64,000 nucleotides of DNA from Segatella hominis (GCF_004535825.1 NZ_SGVY01000002.1:62001-126000), one strand, 5' to 3'. Counted from the stretch's first letter, positions 54,790 to 64,000 are shown. Numbers and translations: made by a program. Notes: generated by a model not told the origin, from the sequence alone.

Positions 54790-55311
54790 TTACCAGTTTG
54801 CAACAGTAGCGTTGAAAATCTGCTCCACCAGATCCTTCACCATCTGGTTGACCAGTTCTTCCTGAACCGAAGCCAGGCTCTGGGTAGTCTCATAACTCTT
54901 TGAAGAAGTAAACTGGCGTTCAAAATCTTCATTGTGGTTCACATTATTGGTGAATCTCACATTTACAGTAATAGACAATTCGGTCTGTGCAGAATAGCCT
55001 TCGCTCGAAACACTCTTGTTGCGCTGGCTATACTGTGTAATCTCTCCCTCTATCTTCAGGTCTCCATTTCTCTTGACCTGTTGCAAGCGGGTATGATTAG
55101 CAAATTCATCCTTCAAGGCATTGTTGAACATCGGTCCCATCGGTCCCCATACATAGGTACTTCTAATAGGGAATTCAGCTATCTGAATGGTCTTGGTCTT
55201 GGTATAGTCGATGCTTGCGCCATTGAACTTATAGCTCACGGAGCATGCAGCAAGAATGCCAATAGTAAGGATGACACCTATTATATATATATGTTTGCGA
55301 AAACGCTTCAT
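54790..55311 (-). CDS. lptE: LPS-assembly lipoprotein LptE
   Basis: A 173-residue lipoprotein (LAACS, Cys near residue 23). The mature domain has the LptE alpha/beta pattern with strands such as IQIAEFPIRST and KIEGEITQYSQ, plus two long helices near the C-terminus. LptE plugs and helps fold LptD at the outer membrane. The gene follows the sigma-54 activator by 12 bp. Confidence 0.8.
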   Translation of the reverse strand: MKRFRKHIYIIGVILTIGILAACSVSYKFNGASIDYTKTKTIQIAEFPIRSTYVWGPMGPMFNNALKDEFANHTRLQQVKRNGDLKIEGEITQYSQRNKSVSSEGYSAQTELSITVNVRFTNNVNHNEDFERQFTSSKSYETTQSLASVQEELVNQMVKDLVEQIFNATVANW

Positions 55312-55323
55312 ATTCCAATTGTC

Positions 55324-56616
55324 TTACTTATTTTTGTCTTTTTCTTCTTCCTCATCGCCATTGAGTCCATATTGCTTGAGTCGGCGATACAGGGTACGGT
55401 CGGAAATACCAAGTTCCTGCGCAGCCTTTTTGCGATTTCCGTTATTTCGTTCCAAAGCCTTTTCGAGCATCTGGCGCCCCAAATCATTCAGATTCAGCGT
55501 TTCCGGTTCATTGATTTCCTCAACGATGGCATCTTCTGTCGCATGATGCGGAATGACCGGACGGATACTTGGTGTCTTATCCATTCTCGCAGGGAAGTCG
55601 CTTACAGACTCTACTGGAGTAATAGCATTAGGACTTGCAAATCCACTGGCACCATTGAGCTGACGGGCTTCATCCAATTGCTTACGCAGTGAACTGACAT
55701 CACGACGGAGGTCACTCACATTGCCTCTCAACTCATAGAGAATCTTATAGAGAAGTTCACGCTCGCTCTCGTAGCTATGAGCACCGCCCGTCTGGGAAGG
55801 AATCGTAGCCAACTGGGTTGACTCTTCATCCATCGGAATATAATGCAAGAGCATTTCAGCACTGATTTCCCGTTCCTGGCTGAGCACAGACATCTGTTCT
55901 GTGATATTCTTGAGTTGTCTTACATTTCCCGGCCACTTATATTTGAGCATGATGCCCTTTGCATCCTCGCTGAGCGAAATCTTAGGCAACCTATACTTTT
56001 CAGCCATTTGCATCGCAAAAAGTCTGAAGAGCAGAAGGATATCATTACCTCTTTCACGAAGCGGCGGCATCTGGATAGGAATGGTATTCAGACGATAATA
56101 GAGATCTTCGCGGAAGCGACCTTCACTGATGGCTTTGCGCATGTTGACATTCGTAGCTGCCACTATTCTCACATCAGTCTTTCTCACTTCCTGTCCACCT
56201 ACGCGGATATATTCACCGGTTTCCAGCACACGGAGCAATCTGGCTTGTGTCTGGATAGGCAGTTCGCCCACCTCATCGAGGAAAATGGTTCCCTTATTGG
56301 CGATACCGAAATATCCTTCACTTTCTCCGATAGCTCCCGTAAAGGAACCTTTCTCATGACCGAAGAGTTCGCTATCTATAGTACCTTCAGGAATACTACC
56401 ACAGTTGATAGCAAAATACTTTTCACGGCGGCGTGGTGAATGATCGTGGATAACACGCGGAATGATTTCCTTACCCACACCCGATTCACCGATGATAAGC
56501 ACAGAAAGATCCGTCGGTGCCACCTGTAAGGCGACATCGAGCGCACGGTTCAATCCATCGCTATTACCCACGATGTTATACCGTTGTTTTACTTTCTGAA
56601 GTTCACTTGTGTCCAT
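55324..56616 (-). CDS. Sigma-54-dependent activator without receiver domain
   Basis: A 430-residue protein: AAA+ domain at the very N-terminus (Walker A GESGVGKE near residues 43-50, sigma-54 contact loop GSFTGA, Walker B TIFLDEVGEL), a linker with coiled coil, and a Fis-type helix-turn-helix at the C-terminus (NRKKAAQELGISDRTLYRRL). No receiver or other sensor domain precedes the AAA+ part, so activity must be set by level or by a partner. It sits first in the operon with lptE. A -7 element lies 8 nt before the ATG. Confidence 0.9.
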   Translation of the reverse strand: MDTSELQKVKQRYNIVGNSDGLNRALDVALQVAPTDLSVLIIGESGVGKEIIPRVIHDHSPRRREKYFAINCGSIPEGTIDSELFGHEKGSFTGAIGESEGYFGIANKGTIFLDEVGELPIQTQARLLRVLETGEYIRVGGQEVRKTDVRIVAATNVNMRKAISEGRFREDLYYRLNTIPIQMPPLRERGNDILLLFRLFAMQMAEKYRLPKISLSEDAKGIMLKYKWPGNVRQLKNITEQMSVLSQEREISAEMLLHYIPMDEESTQLATIPSQTGGAHSYESERELLYKILYELRGNVSDLRRDVSSLRKQLDEARQLNGASGFASPNAITPVESVSDFPARMDKTPSIRPVIPHHATEDAIVEEINEPETLNLNDLGRQMLEKALERNNGNRKKAAQELGISDRTLYRRLKQYGLNGDEEEEKDKNK

Positions 56617-56624
56617 TTAGCTGA

Positions 56625-56632
56625 CAAAATTA
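56625..56632 (-). promoter_or_regulatory. -7 element of the sigma-54 activator gene
   Basis: TAATTTTG on the minus strand, 8 nt before the start codon; CAA on the plus strand at 56655 would be a -33 with 22-bp spacing. Confidence 0.5.
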
Positions 56633-56681
56633 CGCATTTTTTTTGAATAATCTGCAAAAATGGCATAAAATAGTCATTTTT

Positions 56682-57815
56682 TTAACTTTTCACCTCAGGC
56701 TTTGGGTTAAAAGGAGCATTAGAATGCTTCTTTGGGATAGAAAAACGCACTTTCTCGCTCTCATCACGTTTTTCGCGATAAAGCTTTGGAAGCGGATTTT
56801 CACGAGCCTCATCATACTCATTGCGATGGTGATAAGCATCCACAGCCAAATAGACTGCATGGCGGAAAGAAGTCTCATCAGCCTCTCCTACTCCTGCGAT
56901 ACAGAACTCCGGTGTAACATCTGCCGCAGTACGGATGATTGGCATGCCGGCAGTGAAGACTACACCGTCTTCCGTATATAGTGAATGGAAAGGAGTTGTT
57001 GCCTGGTCATGATACATAGCCATCACACCATCGAAGTCTCTGAAATAGCCTTTTCCGAAGAATTCATCTGTAGCATACGGACCAAACGCCTGCACACCTT
57101 TCTCTGCCAATGCATCAATAGCAGGGATAATGATTTCGCGCTCTTCTGTACCGCAACTGCTATCCTCATTGGTCTTTGGATTCAAAGCAAGTACTGCGAT
57201 ACGTGGATTGCTGATATAGAAATCACGCTTGAGAGTCTGCTGCATCAGGGTTACTTTTTCTACGATCGCCTCCAGACTGATAGCTGCAGGTACATCTTTC
57301 AGAGGTGTCTTTTCTGTGACCGATGCGATACGGAGATCACCGCCAATCAGCATAGACAATCCCTTCTTGCCTTCACCAAGACAGGTCTCAATATAATTTC
57401 TATGACCAGGGAAAGGATAATTATCCATCTGCGCATTGGCATTGTTGATAGGTCCGGTAACCAGCACGTCGTAGAGACCGGCACGATAATCAGTCATGGC
57501 ACGATCGAGCGCCTTTACTGCAGCCAGTCCTGAGTCAGCCGTAGGCATACCCATATCCACTTTCACCTCGTCATCTACAGCAGCCAGAAGATTGATTCTT
57601 CCATCCTGTACATCCTCAGCCTGCTGAATGATAGAGAACTGACCTGGCAAGTTCATGGCCTTGCGATAATAGGCAGCTACTTTTGGCGAGCCATATATAA
57701 TAGGTGTACAGAGTTCCAGCATTTCTGGCTCTGCAAAGGTTTTAAAAATGAGTTCATATCCGATACCATTGGTATCTCCGTGGGTGATAGCCACCCTTAC
57801 TTTCTGATTGTCCAT
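56682..57815 (-). CDS. pdxA: 4-hydroxythreonine-4-phosphate dehydrogenase
   Basis: A 377-residue protein with PdxA signatures: ITHGDTNGIGYELI at the N-terminus, VTGPINN, PGHRNYIE, ALNPKTNEDSSCG and MYHDQATTPFH. PdxA oxidises 4-phosphohydroxy-threonine in the de novo vitamin B6 route. Metal-binding His residues are present in GHRNY and YHDQ. It lies between DUF4837 and the sigma-54 activator, as in other Bacteroidetes. Confidence 0.96.
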   Translation of the reverse strand: MDNQKVRVAITHGDTNGIGYELIFKTFAEPEMLELCTPIIYGSPKVAAYYRKAMNLPGQFSIIQQAEDVQDGRINLLAAVDDEVKVDMGMPTADSGLAAVKALDRAMTDYRAGLYDVLVTGPINNANAQMDNYPFPGHRNYIETCLGEGKKGLSMLIGGDLRIASVTEKTPLKDVPAAISLEAIVEKVTLMQQTLKRDFYISNPRIAVLALNPKTNEDSSCGTEEREIIIPAIDALAEKGVQAFGPYATDEFFGKGYFRDFDGVMAMYHDQATTPFHSLYTEDGVVFTAGMPIIRTAADVTPEFCIAGVGEADETSFRHAVYLAVDAYHHRNEYDEARENPLPKLYREKRDESEKVRFSIPKKHSNAPFNPKPEVKS

Positions 57816-57839
57816 ATATTATATTTTGATGTATTTATT

Positions 57840-57943
57840 TGAAACTTATGATATTTATCTGAAACTTGCGATGGTGATAAGCTGAAACTTGCGATATTTT
57901 CAACTTCAGCTTACGAAGTTGGTATCTGCAGCTTACGAAATTT
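57840..57943. repeat. 20-23-bp imperfect tandem repeat, five units
   Basis: Units start at 57840, 57860, 57883, 57906 and 57927 (spacings 20, 23, 23 and 21). They share the theme tgaaacttgcgat or tcagcttacgaa, with a small CTT...AAG dyad. The array fills the spacer between pdxA and the DUF4837 gene. Confidence 0.7.
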
Positions 57944-58885
57944 TTACCTGATAGTTGTCAGCACAGCTTCCAACTGCTTGATTAAATTTCTTTTCTTCAT
58001 TTCGGGCGCATAGACGAAACCAATGATGACTAATGCATTATATTTTCCAAGGACGTTCCGCCCTTGTGTGAAGTCGGCATCAGACATCAGCTTCATCACA
58101 TAGGGTCCACCCATGGCATCCCCCTTCATTTCCCAGCATCCATTTAAATATTCCCTGATATAGGCAAGTTGCATGTACATGCCATCCTCCTCACCCGGCA
58201 CGTTGACACGTAGTACGCTGTCAACTTTCGGTTTGAGAGCAGATGGAAGATAGGGATTCCCTCGCCAAAAATCTCTCAACTTAAATATGAGGAGGCTCTG
58301 CATACCCGAGTTTGCATTATTTGACAGCCACAGGAAATCCTTACCACGCTTACTTGACTGCATGTCAGCAGGAATCTTCATGTCGATGCCAAAGAGCCGC
58401 TTTACCTCTTTCTGCTTCTCTACATTCTGCCGGATGACAGACGCCAGATGCTTCAGTTCCGATTCGTCCAGTATCTGGCGGAGTCTCTTTCCATCCAAGC
58501 GGCTTTTCAACTGTTCTACGGTCTGCGCCTTGATACGGATAATGACTTGCGGAGCAGCATTGACATCTTGGCTGATTTTCACTTCAAAGTCACGATTTCT
58601 CTTATCCACATCCACGACGACCCGATTTCTTACCGTCTGATACAGGCTTGTCAGTTTTCCTTTTCTCACCTGTATGATATTAAACATGGGTTCCGGCTGA
58701 GGCATATCTGGCACACTCTCCTGCAAGATAGCAGTTACGATGCGATTCGTATCTCCTTCAAGCACCACCTCATAGGGCTGACCGATACTTTCAGGAAGCC
58801 GACTGCTCTTTCCGTCTTTGCAACAAGCCAGCACGAATACAAAGCAGATTGCAAGAAATAATCTCAGATATTTCCAATTCATCAT
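57944..58885 (-). CDS. DUF4837 lipoprotein
   Basis: A 313-residue lipoprotein (VLACCKDG, lipid Cys near residue 21). The mature part matches DUF4837, a Bacteroidetes family of unknown role: QPYEVVLEGD near the start, FNIIQVRKGKLTSLYQTVRN and NGCWEMKGDAMGGPYV. It lies between rlmN and pdxA; both spacers are filled with short tandem repeats. A cell-envelope role is inferred from the lipobox only. Confidence 0.8.
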   Translation of the reverse strand: MMNWKYLRLFLAICFVFVLACCKDGKSSRLPESIGQPYEVVLEGDTNRIVTAILQESVPDMPQPEPMFNIIQVRKGKLTSLYQTVRNRVVVDVDKRNRDFEVKISQDVNAAPQVIIRIKAQTVEQLKSRLDGKRLRQILDESELKHLASVIRQNVEKQKEVKRLFGIDMKIPADMQSSKRGKDFLWLSNNANSGMQSLLIFKLRDFWRGNPYLPSALKPKVDSVLRVNVPGEEDGMYMQLAYIREYLNGCWEMKGDAMGGPYVMKLMSDADFTQGRNVLGKYNALVIIGFVYAPEMKKRNLIKQLEAVLTTIR

Positions 58886-58990
58886 TATTTTATCATCGTT
58901 TTGTCGCTTATCTTCAAAAGAAAGGTCTTCAGCTCAGGAGAAATTCATTCACAGAGTAAAGTCTTTGAAGAACTATTTGATCAAAAGGAC

Positions 58991-59100
58991 AACTCCTGTC
59001 GAGAAGAAAAACTCCTATCAAGAATACTCTCGGCAAGAGCCCCCTACCGCGAGAAAAGACTTTCTATCGAAGAAGAAACGGGATTATCGCGAAGAGCGTT
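58991..59100. repeat. Imperfect tandem repeat of about 20 bp running into rlmN
   Basis: Repeats of the kind ctatcgagaagaaa lie between the DUF4837 and rlmN genes. The clearest units start at 59044, 59064 and 59084 (period 20); related ones start near 58996 and 59015. The last unit overlaps the 3' end of rlmN, so the final residues EERSSR are repeat-derived. Confidence 0.6.
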
Positions 59101-60151
59101 CTTCGTCCTCGTGCTCTCTGATTTCTCCGATTTTCTTGGATGTACTGAGCAAGCCACAAGCTGCATAGATATCCTGTCCGCGACTGGCACGGATGGTGGT
59201 GAAGACACCGTGAGAAGTGAGATAATCACGGAATTGTTCCATTTTCTCATCATTGACGCCCTGCAACGGGATGTCCGGAATCTGATGGAAACGAATCAGA
59301 TTGAAACGGCAGTCGAGGCCCTTCACCAACTTGATGATTGCCTTGGCGTGCTGCATACTGTCGTTCACTCCCTTGAACACGATATATTCGAAAGACAGGC
59401 GACGCTGATGAGAGAAATCATAATTGCGGAGCAGCTCCACAACCTGTTCTATACCCATACCCTTCTCGGCAGGCATCAGTTCTGCTCGCTCAGAAGGTAT
59501 CGGATCGTGCATCGAGATAGCCACATGGCACTCGCTCTCTTCGAGGAATCGCTTCAACTTGTTTTTGACGCCCACCGAACTTACTGTGATACGTTTCGGA
59601 CTCCATGCCCAACCATAGTCAGCGGTCAGTATTTCCGTGGCACGCAACACATTATCCAGATTGTCCATCGGCTCGCCCTGTCCCATAAACACGATATTGG
59701 TGAGTTTGTCCACCTCTGGCAGGGAGTAGATCTGGTTGAGGATATCGCCAGCAGGCAAACTTCCTTCAAACCCCTGCTTACCAGTCTGACAGAAGAGGCA
59801 GTTCATCTTGCATCCCACCTGTGATGAGACACAGAGCGTGGCACGGTCTTTGTCGGGGATATAGACCGTCTCTACAAACTTTCCGCTGCGCGTAGGGAAC
59901 AGATATTTGATGGTACCATCTACGGAATGCTGTGCATCGGTATATCCGGCACATCCTATCTCATATTCTGCGGCCAGCTTGGCACGGTTAGCTTTCGAGA
60001 TATTAGTCATCTCATCGATGCTCTTCACATGCTGTTCATAGAGCCATTTAGCCATCTGCCCACCCGTGAAGGCAGGCATACCCAAGTCCTTAGCCACTTG
60101 CTTCAATTCAGCAAGGGTAAGCCCCAAAAGATATTTTTTTTCATCATTCAT
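59084..60151 (-). CDS. rlmN: Dual-specificity RNA methyltransferase RlmN
   Basis: A 355-residue radical-SAM enzyme. The cluster motif CxxxCxxC is at C114, C118 and C121 (VGCKMNCLFCQTG); the C-terminal reactive Cys is C332 in YAACGLLS. RlmN methylates A2503 of 23S rRNA and A37 of some tRNAs. The last 10 residues are repeat-derived. The -7 element TATCTTTG ends 4 nt before the ATG, so the mRNA may be leaderless. It heads the minus-strand gene group down to secG. Confidence 0.96.
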   Translation of the reverse strand: MNDEKKYLLGLTLAELKQVAKDLGMPAFTGGQMAKWLYEQHVKSIDEMTNISKANRAKLAAEYEIGCAGYTDAQHSVDGTIKYLFPTRSGKFVETVYIPDKDRATLCVSSQVGCKMNCLFCQTGKQGFEGSLPAGDILNQIYSLPEVDKLTNIVFMGQGEPMDNLDNVLRATEILTADYGWAWSPKRITVSSVGVKNKLKRFLEESECHVAISMHDPIPSERAELMPAEKGMGIEQVVELLRNYDFSHQRRLSFEYIVFKGVNDSMQHAKAIIKLVKGLDCRFNLIRFHQIPDIPLQGVNDEKMEQFRDYLTSHGVFTTIRASRGQDIYAACGLLSTSKKIGEIREHEDEERSSR

Positions 60152-60155
60152 AGTG

Positions 60156-60163
60156 CAAAGATA
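60156..60163 (-). promoter_or_regulatory. -7 element of rlmN
   Basis: TATCTTTG on the minus strand, 4 nt before the ATG at 60151; no -33 TTG at normal spacing. Confidence 0.5.
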
Positions 60164-60185
60164 GTATTTTTTGGCGAAAAATTGT

Positions 60186-60193
60186 TATCTTTG
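60186..60193 (+). promoter_or_regulatory. -7 element of the giant fusion gene
   Basis: TATCTTTG, about 95 bp before the ATG at 60288. It is back to back with the rlmN element. Confidence 0.5.
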
Positions 60194-60287
60194 CCACATA
60201 TTTTAATATAATAAGCTAAAATATAGATAAAAAATACCGTTTTGACCTCCGGAAAGGGAGCCGAAACGCAAAAACATAACACAAAAA

Positions 60288-63200
60288 ATGAGAGAAAAAA
60301 TAGACCTTTTCTTACCTTGTGAAGACATTGAAGTAGCCCAAAGCGCACTTCTGGAACTTCATGACAACAAGACGGTTCAGCATATCAATCTCCTGGTGAG
60401 CGCTGATTTTGCAGCCCATCACCAAGTGCCTGATGGATGCACCTTCGTAGTCATTGACCGATTGGAAAGCAGCAACACGGTAGAAAGCATTGCTGAAAAC
60501 ACCGATGCCGACTATGTGATGATCTGCACCAAGACGACTCCGATCAGATGGGGACTCTATGCCCTGGAACGATTCCTACGCACGGCAGACGACACGGGTG
60601 CCGTCATGGTTTACTCCGACTTTTATTCCTTAATCAAAGAAGATAATGAGGCTGCAAAAGTTGGAGGAAAAGAAGAAAAAGATGGAGCAGAAACTCTTGA
60701 AGCAAAAGCGGATGGAGCAGAAACTCATAAACTGAAAGCTGAACAAGAAGCGAAAACTGGCAAGCTGATCAAGCATCCGGTTATTGATTACCAGTCTGGT
60801 AGCCTTCGCGACGACTTCGATTTCGGAAGCCTCTGGTTCATCAAGGCGCAAGCCCTCCGCGACTTCATCGCCCAGCAGGACAGAGCTGACTATCAATATG
60901 CGGGTCTCTACGACCTCCGTCTCTACCTGAGCCGCGTGGGAGAGATTTTCCATCTCAATGAATTCCTCTATACAGAAGATGAACTCGACAACCGAAAGAG
61001 CGGCGAGAAGCAATTCGACTATGTGAACCCTCGCAACAGAGAGGTGCAGATAGAGATGGAAAAGGCTTGCACGCAGCACCTCAACAAGGTGGGAGCCCTC
61101 ATCGATACCAGCTTTTATCGCCAGCCGGATTTCGGCGAACAGGAATTCTTCTACGAGGCTTCTGTGATCATCCCGGTTTTCAACAGAGAGAAGACCATCG
61201 CGGATGCCGTGAAGAGTGCGCTGAGCCAGAAAGCCAATTTCAAGTTCAACGTCATCGTGGTCAACAATCATTCTACCGACCGCACTGGCGAGATTCTTGA
61301 TGAAATCGCTCGCGAGATGGAAGCCAGAAACGACAAACAGGCGGGGCGGCTCGTACAGATTGTGCCAGAGAGAAACGATCTCGGCATCGGCGGCTGCTGG
61401 AATGTAGCCATCAATAGCGAGTACTGCGGCAAGTTTGCAGTCCAGTTGGACAGCGACGACCTCTATTCGTCTCCGAAGACTCTCCAGAAAATCGTAGATG
61501 CCTTTCACAACCAGAAGGCAGCGATGATGATCGGCTCGTACCGCATGTGCGACTTCGACCTCAACACCCTGCCTCCAGGACTGATAGACCATAAGGAATG
61601 GACCGAGGAAAACGGTTGCAACAACGCACTGCGCATCAACGGATTGGGTGCTCCGAGAGCATTCTTCACACCGCTCGTCAGACAGATACAGTTCCCTAAC
61701 ACGTCTTATGGTGAAGACTATGCCTTAGGACTTGCCTTCTCTCGCCGATACAGAATCGGAAGAATCTATGATGAACTGTACCTCTGCCGCCGCTGGGGAG
61801 GCAACAGTGATGCCGCTCTGAGTATCGAAAAGGTGAATGCCAACAATCTCTATAAAGACCGTCTGCGCACGATGGAACTGAAGGCACGCCAGCAGATGCT
61901 GCAGGGCAAGGCCGACATTATGGAAGACAGCAGTATCTCACGCTTCTTCAACCGCCAGTTGGAGAGATGGGAGGATGCCCGCCATCGCTACCGCGACCTG
62001 AAGCATGTGGAGAGCCAGACTCTCTCCGACCTTCTCAAACTGCAATGGAACCCTGCCCGCATCGTGAGCACAGGTGCCAAGATAGACAAGAAGACCCTCG
62101 ATGAGCGCCCATGCTTTCTCTGCGAGAAGAACCGTCCGAAGGTACAGATGTCCAAGCAGATAGACGAACGTTTCTACCTGCTGGTCAATCCGTTCCCTAT
62201 CCTTCCGGTACATTTCACGATTCCGGCACGCAAGCATCAGCCGCAGGCCATCTTCAAGAACTATGGCGAGATGCACCGATTCCTGAGTCTGCACAGCGAA
62301 CTGATGGTATTCTACAACGGTCCGAAGTGCGGTGCCTCGGCTCCAGACCATCTGCATTTCCAGGCAGGAACCAGCGGCATACTTCCCCTGCAGAACAACT
62401 GGCAGCGCCTCTCACGCAACCTGACAGATATCATCTGCCTGAACGACGAGGAGAAGATAGCAGCCATCCGCGACTATACTGTTCCAGCCTTCGTGATTAT
62501 CTCCAAGAGCGAGGAATGCGACGAGATGCTCTTCAAGCGCCTCTACAGTGCGATGCCTCAGCGCGGCGACGAGACTGAGCCGATGATGAACATCGTGGCC
62601 TGGCGCAAGGGTGATGAATATATCAGTATCGTGATTCCAAGAGAGAAGCACCGCCCGGAAGCCTACTTTGCCGAGGGCGATGCCCAGATCATGGTTTCTC
62701 CGGGAGCCCTCGATATGTCGGGACTCATCATCATGCCACGCGAAGAGGATTTCCGCAAGCTCACCGAGGAGAAGGCTGAGGCTATCCTGAAGGAATGCGG
62801 CATTTCCTGCGAGAAGATGGAAAGCATCATCCATAAGCTGAAGGCTGCCAAGGAGGCTGAGGAAAGCACCATCACTACTTCCACCTTATATAATAATGGT
62901 AAGCAGCCGGATGTCTCTGTGGGCATCGTGAGCGGTCAGAAGATTCACTTCTCGCTCAACAAGCCTTACCTTGCCAAGGGCGAAGTGGTTACGGGCGAAC
63001 AGGAAGTGGAATTCTCCGAGGGAGGTGTGCTCTGGAACGGCAATCAGTACAGTTCGCTTACCTTCCATCCACAGAGCTGCGATGCCTCCTTCTCACTGAG
63101 CGATGTCACTATTGGCGTCAACTTCCACTGGGAACGCAAGGAAACACAGACCTTCTTAGGTACGCTCCATTTCGTGGTAGAATCAGACAAGATCTGCGCC

Positions 63201-64000
63201 ATCAACGAGCTTCCTGTGGAGAAGTATCTGGAGAGCGTGATATCCAGCGAGATGAGTGCCACCTCCAGTCTTGAACTCCTCAAGGCGCATGCCGTAATCT
63301 CCCGTTCATGGCTCCTGGCACAGATGAAAAAGCGCAGAGACGTGGCTAAGAGCGGAAACAATTTCTTCTCTTTTGTCAAGAAAGACGACATGCTCATCCG
63401 CTGGTACGACCGCGAAGACCACACCATCTTTGATGTCTGCGCCGACGACCACTGCCAACGCTACCAGGGCATCACCAAGGAGACTTCTCCACATGTGGCA
63501 GAAGCTATCCGCCAGACCAAGGGACAGATTCTGATGGATGGCGAGGAAATCTGCGATGCCCGGTTCTCTAAGTGCTGCGGCGGTATCACCGAGGAATTCC
63601 AATATTGCTGGGAGAACACGCCTAAGAGCTATCTCTCTGCTGTGAGGGATATTGCTTTGGGAATCAAGCCGGAAGGACTGAAGAGTTCTATGAATGCCGA
63701 GTGCTTGAAGGACGCAAGTGATACTGAGAACTTGAAGGGTTCAAAGGCTCTGATGGATTCTGAATACAGACTTCCGGATCTGACTCAGGAGGAAGAGGCT
63801 GACCGCTGGATCCGCTCCAACCCGCCTGCTTTCTGCAATACTACAGACAGAAAAGTGCTCTCGGAAGTATTAAACGACTATGACCAGGAGACTGCCGATT
63901 TCTACCGCTGGAAGGTGACGCTGACCCAGGAGAAACTGCAGCAGCTGCTCGAAGAAAAACTGAAGATGAACTTCGGCGACATCCTCGACATGAAGGCTGT
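60288..64000 (+). CDS. Giant fusion: glycosyltransferase(s), DUF4922, SpoIID/LytB-like domain (3' end outside window)
   Basis: One frame runs from the ATG at 60288 to the window edge (1237 codons) without a stop. Residues about 1-280 look like a degenerate GT-A fold with a Lys/Glu/Ala-rich insert (about 120-160). Residues about 290-520 are a GT2 glycosyltransferase ([12 protein letters not shown] near 290, QLDSDDLY near 387, [15 protein letters not shown]). From about 577 to 860 comes DUF4922, related to HIT/ATP-adenylyltransferases ([18 protein letters not shown] with H688). From about 874 on comes a SpoIID/LytB-like part ([27 protein letters not shown] near 977). The last acts on peptidoglycan in other bacteria. 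How the parts cooperate is unknown; a cell-wall or glycan role is inferred. Confidence 0.85.
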   Translation, partial: MREKIDLFLPCEDIEVAQSALLELHDNKTVQHINLLVSADFAAHHQVPDGCTFVVIDRLESSNTVESIAENTDADYVMICTKTTPIRWGLYALERFLRTADDTGAVMVYSDFYSLIKEDNEAAKVGGKEEKDGAETLEAKADGAETHKLKAEQEAKTGKLIKHPVIDYQSGSLRDDFDFGSLWFIKAQALRDFIAQQDRADYQYAGLYDLRLYLSRVGEIFHLNEFLYTEDELDNRKSGEKQFDYVNPRNREVQIEMEKACTQHLNKVGALIDTSFYRQPDFGEQEFFYEASVIIPVFNREKTIADAVKSALSQKANFKFNVIVVNNHSTDRTGEILDEIAREMEARNDKQAGRLVQIVPERNDLGIGGCWNVAINSEYCGKFAVQLDSDDLYSSPKTLQKIVDAFHNQKAAMMIGSYRMCDFDLNTLPPGLIDHKEWTEENGCNNALRINGLGAPRAFFTPLVRQIQFPNTSYGEDYALGLAFSRRYRIGRIYDELYLCRRWGGNSDAALSIEKVNANNLYKDRLRTMELKARQQMLQGKADIMEDSSISRFFNRQLERWEDARHRYRDLKHVESQTLSDLLKLQWNPARIVSTGAKIDKKTLDERPCFLCEKNRPKVQMSKQIDERFYLLVNPFPILPVHFTIPARKHQPQAIFKNYGEMHRFLSLHSELMVFYNGPKCGASAPDHLHFQAGTSGILPLQNNWQRLSRNLTDIICLNDEEKIAAIRDYTVPAFVIISKSEECDEMLFKRLYSAMPQRGDETEPMMNIVAWRKGDEYISIVIPREKHRPEAYFAEGDAQIMVSPGALDMSGLIIMPREEDFRKLTEEKAEAILKECGISCEKMESIIHKLKAAKEAEESTITTSTLYNNGKQPDVSVGIVSGQKIHFSLNKPYLAKGEVVTGEQEVEFSEGGVLWNGNQYSSLTFHPQSCDASFSLSDVTIGVNFHWERKETQTFLGTLHFVVESDKICAINELPVEKYLESVISSEMSATSSLELLKAHAVISRSWLLAQMKKRRDVAKSGNNFFSFVKKDDMLIRWYDREDHTIFDVCADDHCQRYQGITKETSPHVAEAIRQTKGQILMDGEEICDARFSKCCGGITEEFQYCWENTPKSYLSAVRDIALGIKPEGLKSSMNAECLKDASDTENLKGSKALMDSEYRLPDLTQEEEADRWIRSNPPAFCNTTDRKVLSEVLNDYDQETADFYRWKVTLTQEKLQQLLEEKLKMNFGDILDMKA

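Noticed and set aside
60630-61592. Open frame of 320 residues on the minus strand opposite the fusion gene
   Set aside because: The plus strand codes for clear GT2 motifs; the minus frame shows no family features.

Overview
The window reads as a chromosomal segment of a Bacteroidales bacterium, most likely Prevotellaceae (Prevotella/Segatella copri-like). The reasons are the Bacteroidetes promoter form TTG-N19/20-TAnnTTTG in front of many genes, outer-membrane and TonB-type proteins, Bacteroidetes-only families (DUF4837, DUF4922, HYC_CC_PP, FeoA-FeoB fusion, CcsB-CcsA fusion), an IS66 element and the gene order rlmN / DUF4837 / pdxA / sigma-54 activator / lptE / TPR / secG. Names rest on reading motifs, not on database searches.

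Layout. (1) 1-2558: the end of a cardiolipin synthase and two LuxR-type regulators, one a RIC-like hemerythrin fused to a LuxR helix-turn-helix. (2) 2559-12839: a redox/iron block: a NarL-like operator cluster and structured leader, porin, imelysin lipoprotein, di-haem oxidoreductase, cytochrome c assembly protein, hybrid cluster protein Hcp and a Crp/Fnr regulator. (3) 13225-16411: two lipoproteins (HExxH metallopeptidase, propeller-like partner) and a broken transglutaminase-like gene. (4) 16551-20280, minus strand: ttcA, then a coiled-coil gene / zapA / rny operon and a conserved hypothetical. (5) 20520-25885: polysaccharide genes: a glycosyl-phosphate transferase split by one TAA, rfbA, a Wzc-like tyrosine kinase and a HAD protein. 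(6) 25973-31629, minus strand: a PpiD-like foldase, a CNNM/CBS protein, lptC and an outer-membrane barrel. (7) 31728-42327: a DUF4105 protein with a small partner, secA, feoAB, an MFS transporter and an SGNH hydrolase. (8) 42328-47285: an IS66 element (42706-45260) between repeat clusters, and an AAA/nuclease-like ATPase. (9) 47442-51022, minus strand: a metal cluster (HMA protein, TonB receptor, HYC_CC_PP protein) and a small protein. (10) 51408-53134: another ATPase, a YjbQ-family protein and tRNA-His. (11) 53423-60151, minus strand: secG to rlmN. (12) 60288-64000: the start of a very long protein joining glycosyltransferase, DUF4922 and SpoIID-like parts.

How the genes may work together. 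The hemerythrin-LuxR protein and its neighbour have nearly the same recognition helix, and three NarL-like 7-2-7 sites lie by their genes; one sits about 45 bp upstream of the predicted porin transcription start. Porin, imelysin and di-haem protein probably form one iron/haem-linked envelope operon, served by the cytochrome c assembly protein. Hcp has a 26-bp palindrome about 42 bp upstream of its predicted start, where a Crp/Fnr activator such as the one encoded downstream would act. This suggests linked control of iron, electron transfer and nitrosative stress; the link is inference.

A signal outside normal gene annotation is a set of at least seven intergenic arrays of imperfect tandem repeats with a period of about 18-23 bp (often 22). 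Each locus has its own sequence, but most units hold a short dyad. Several predicted promoters also lie only 4-8 nt before a start codon, which suggests leaderless mRNAs.
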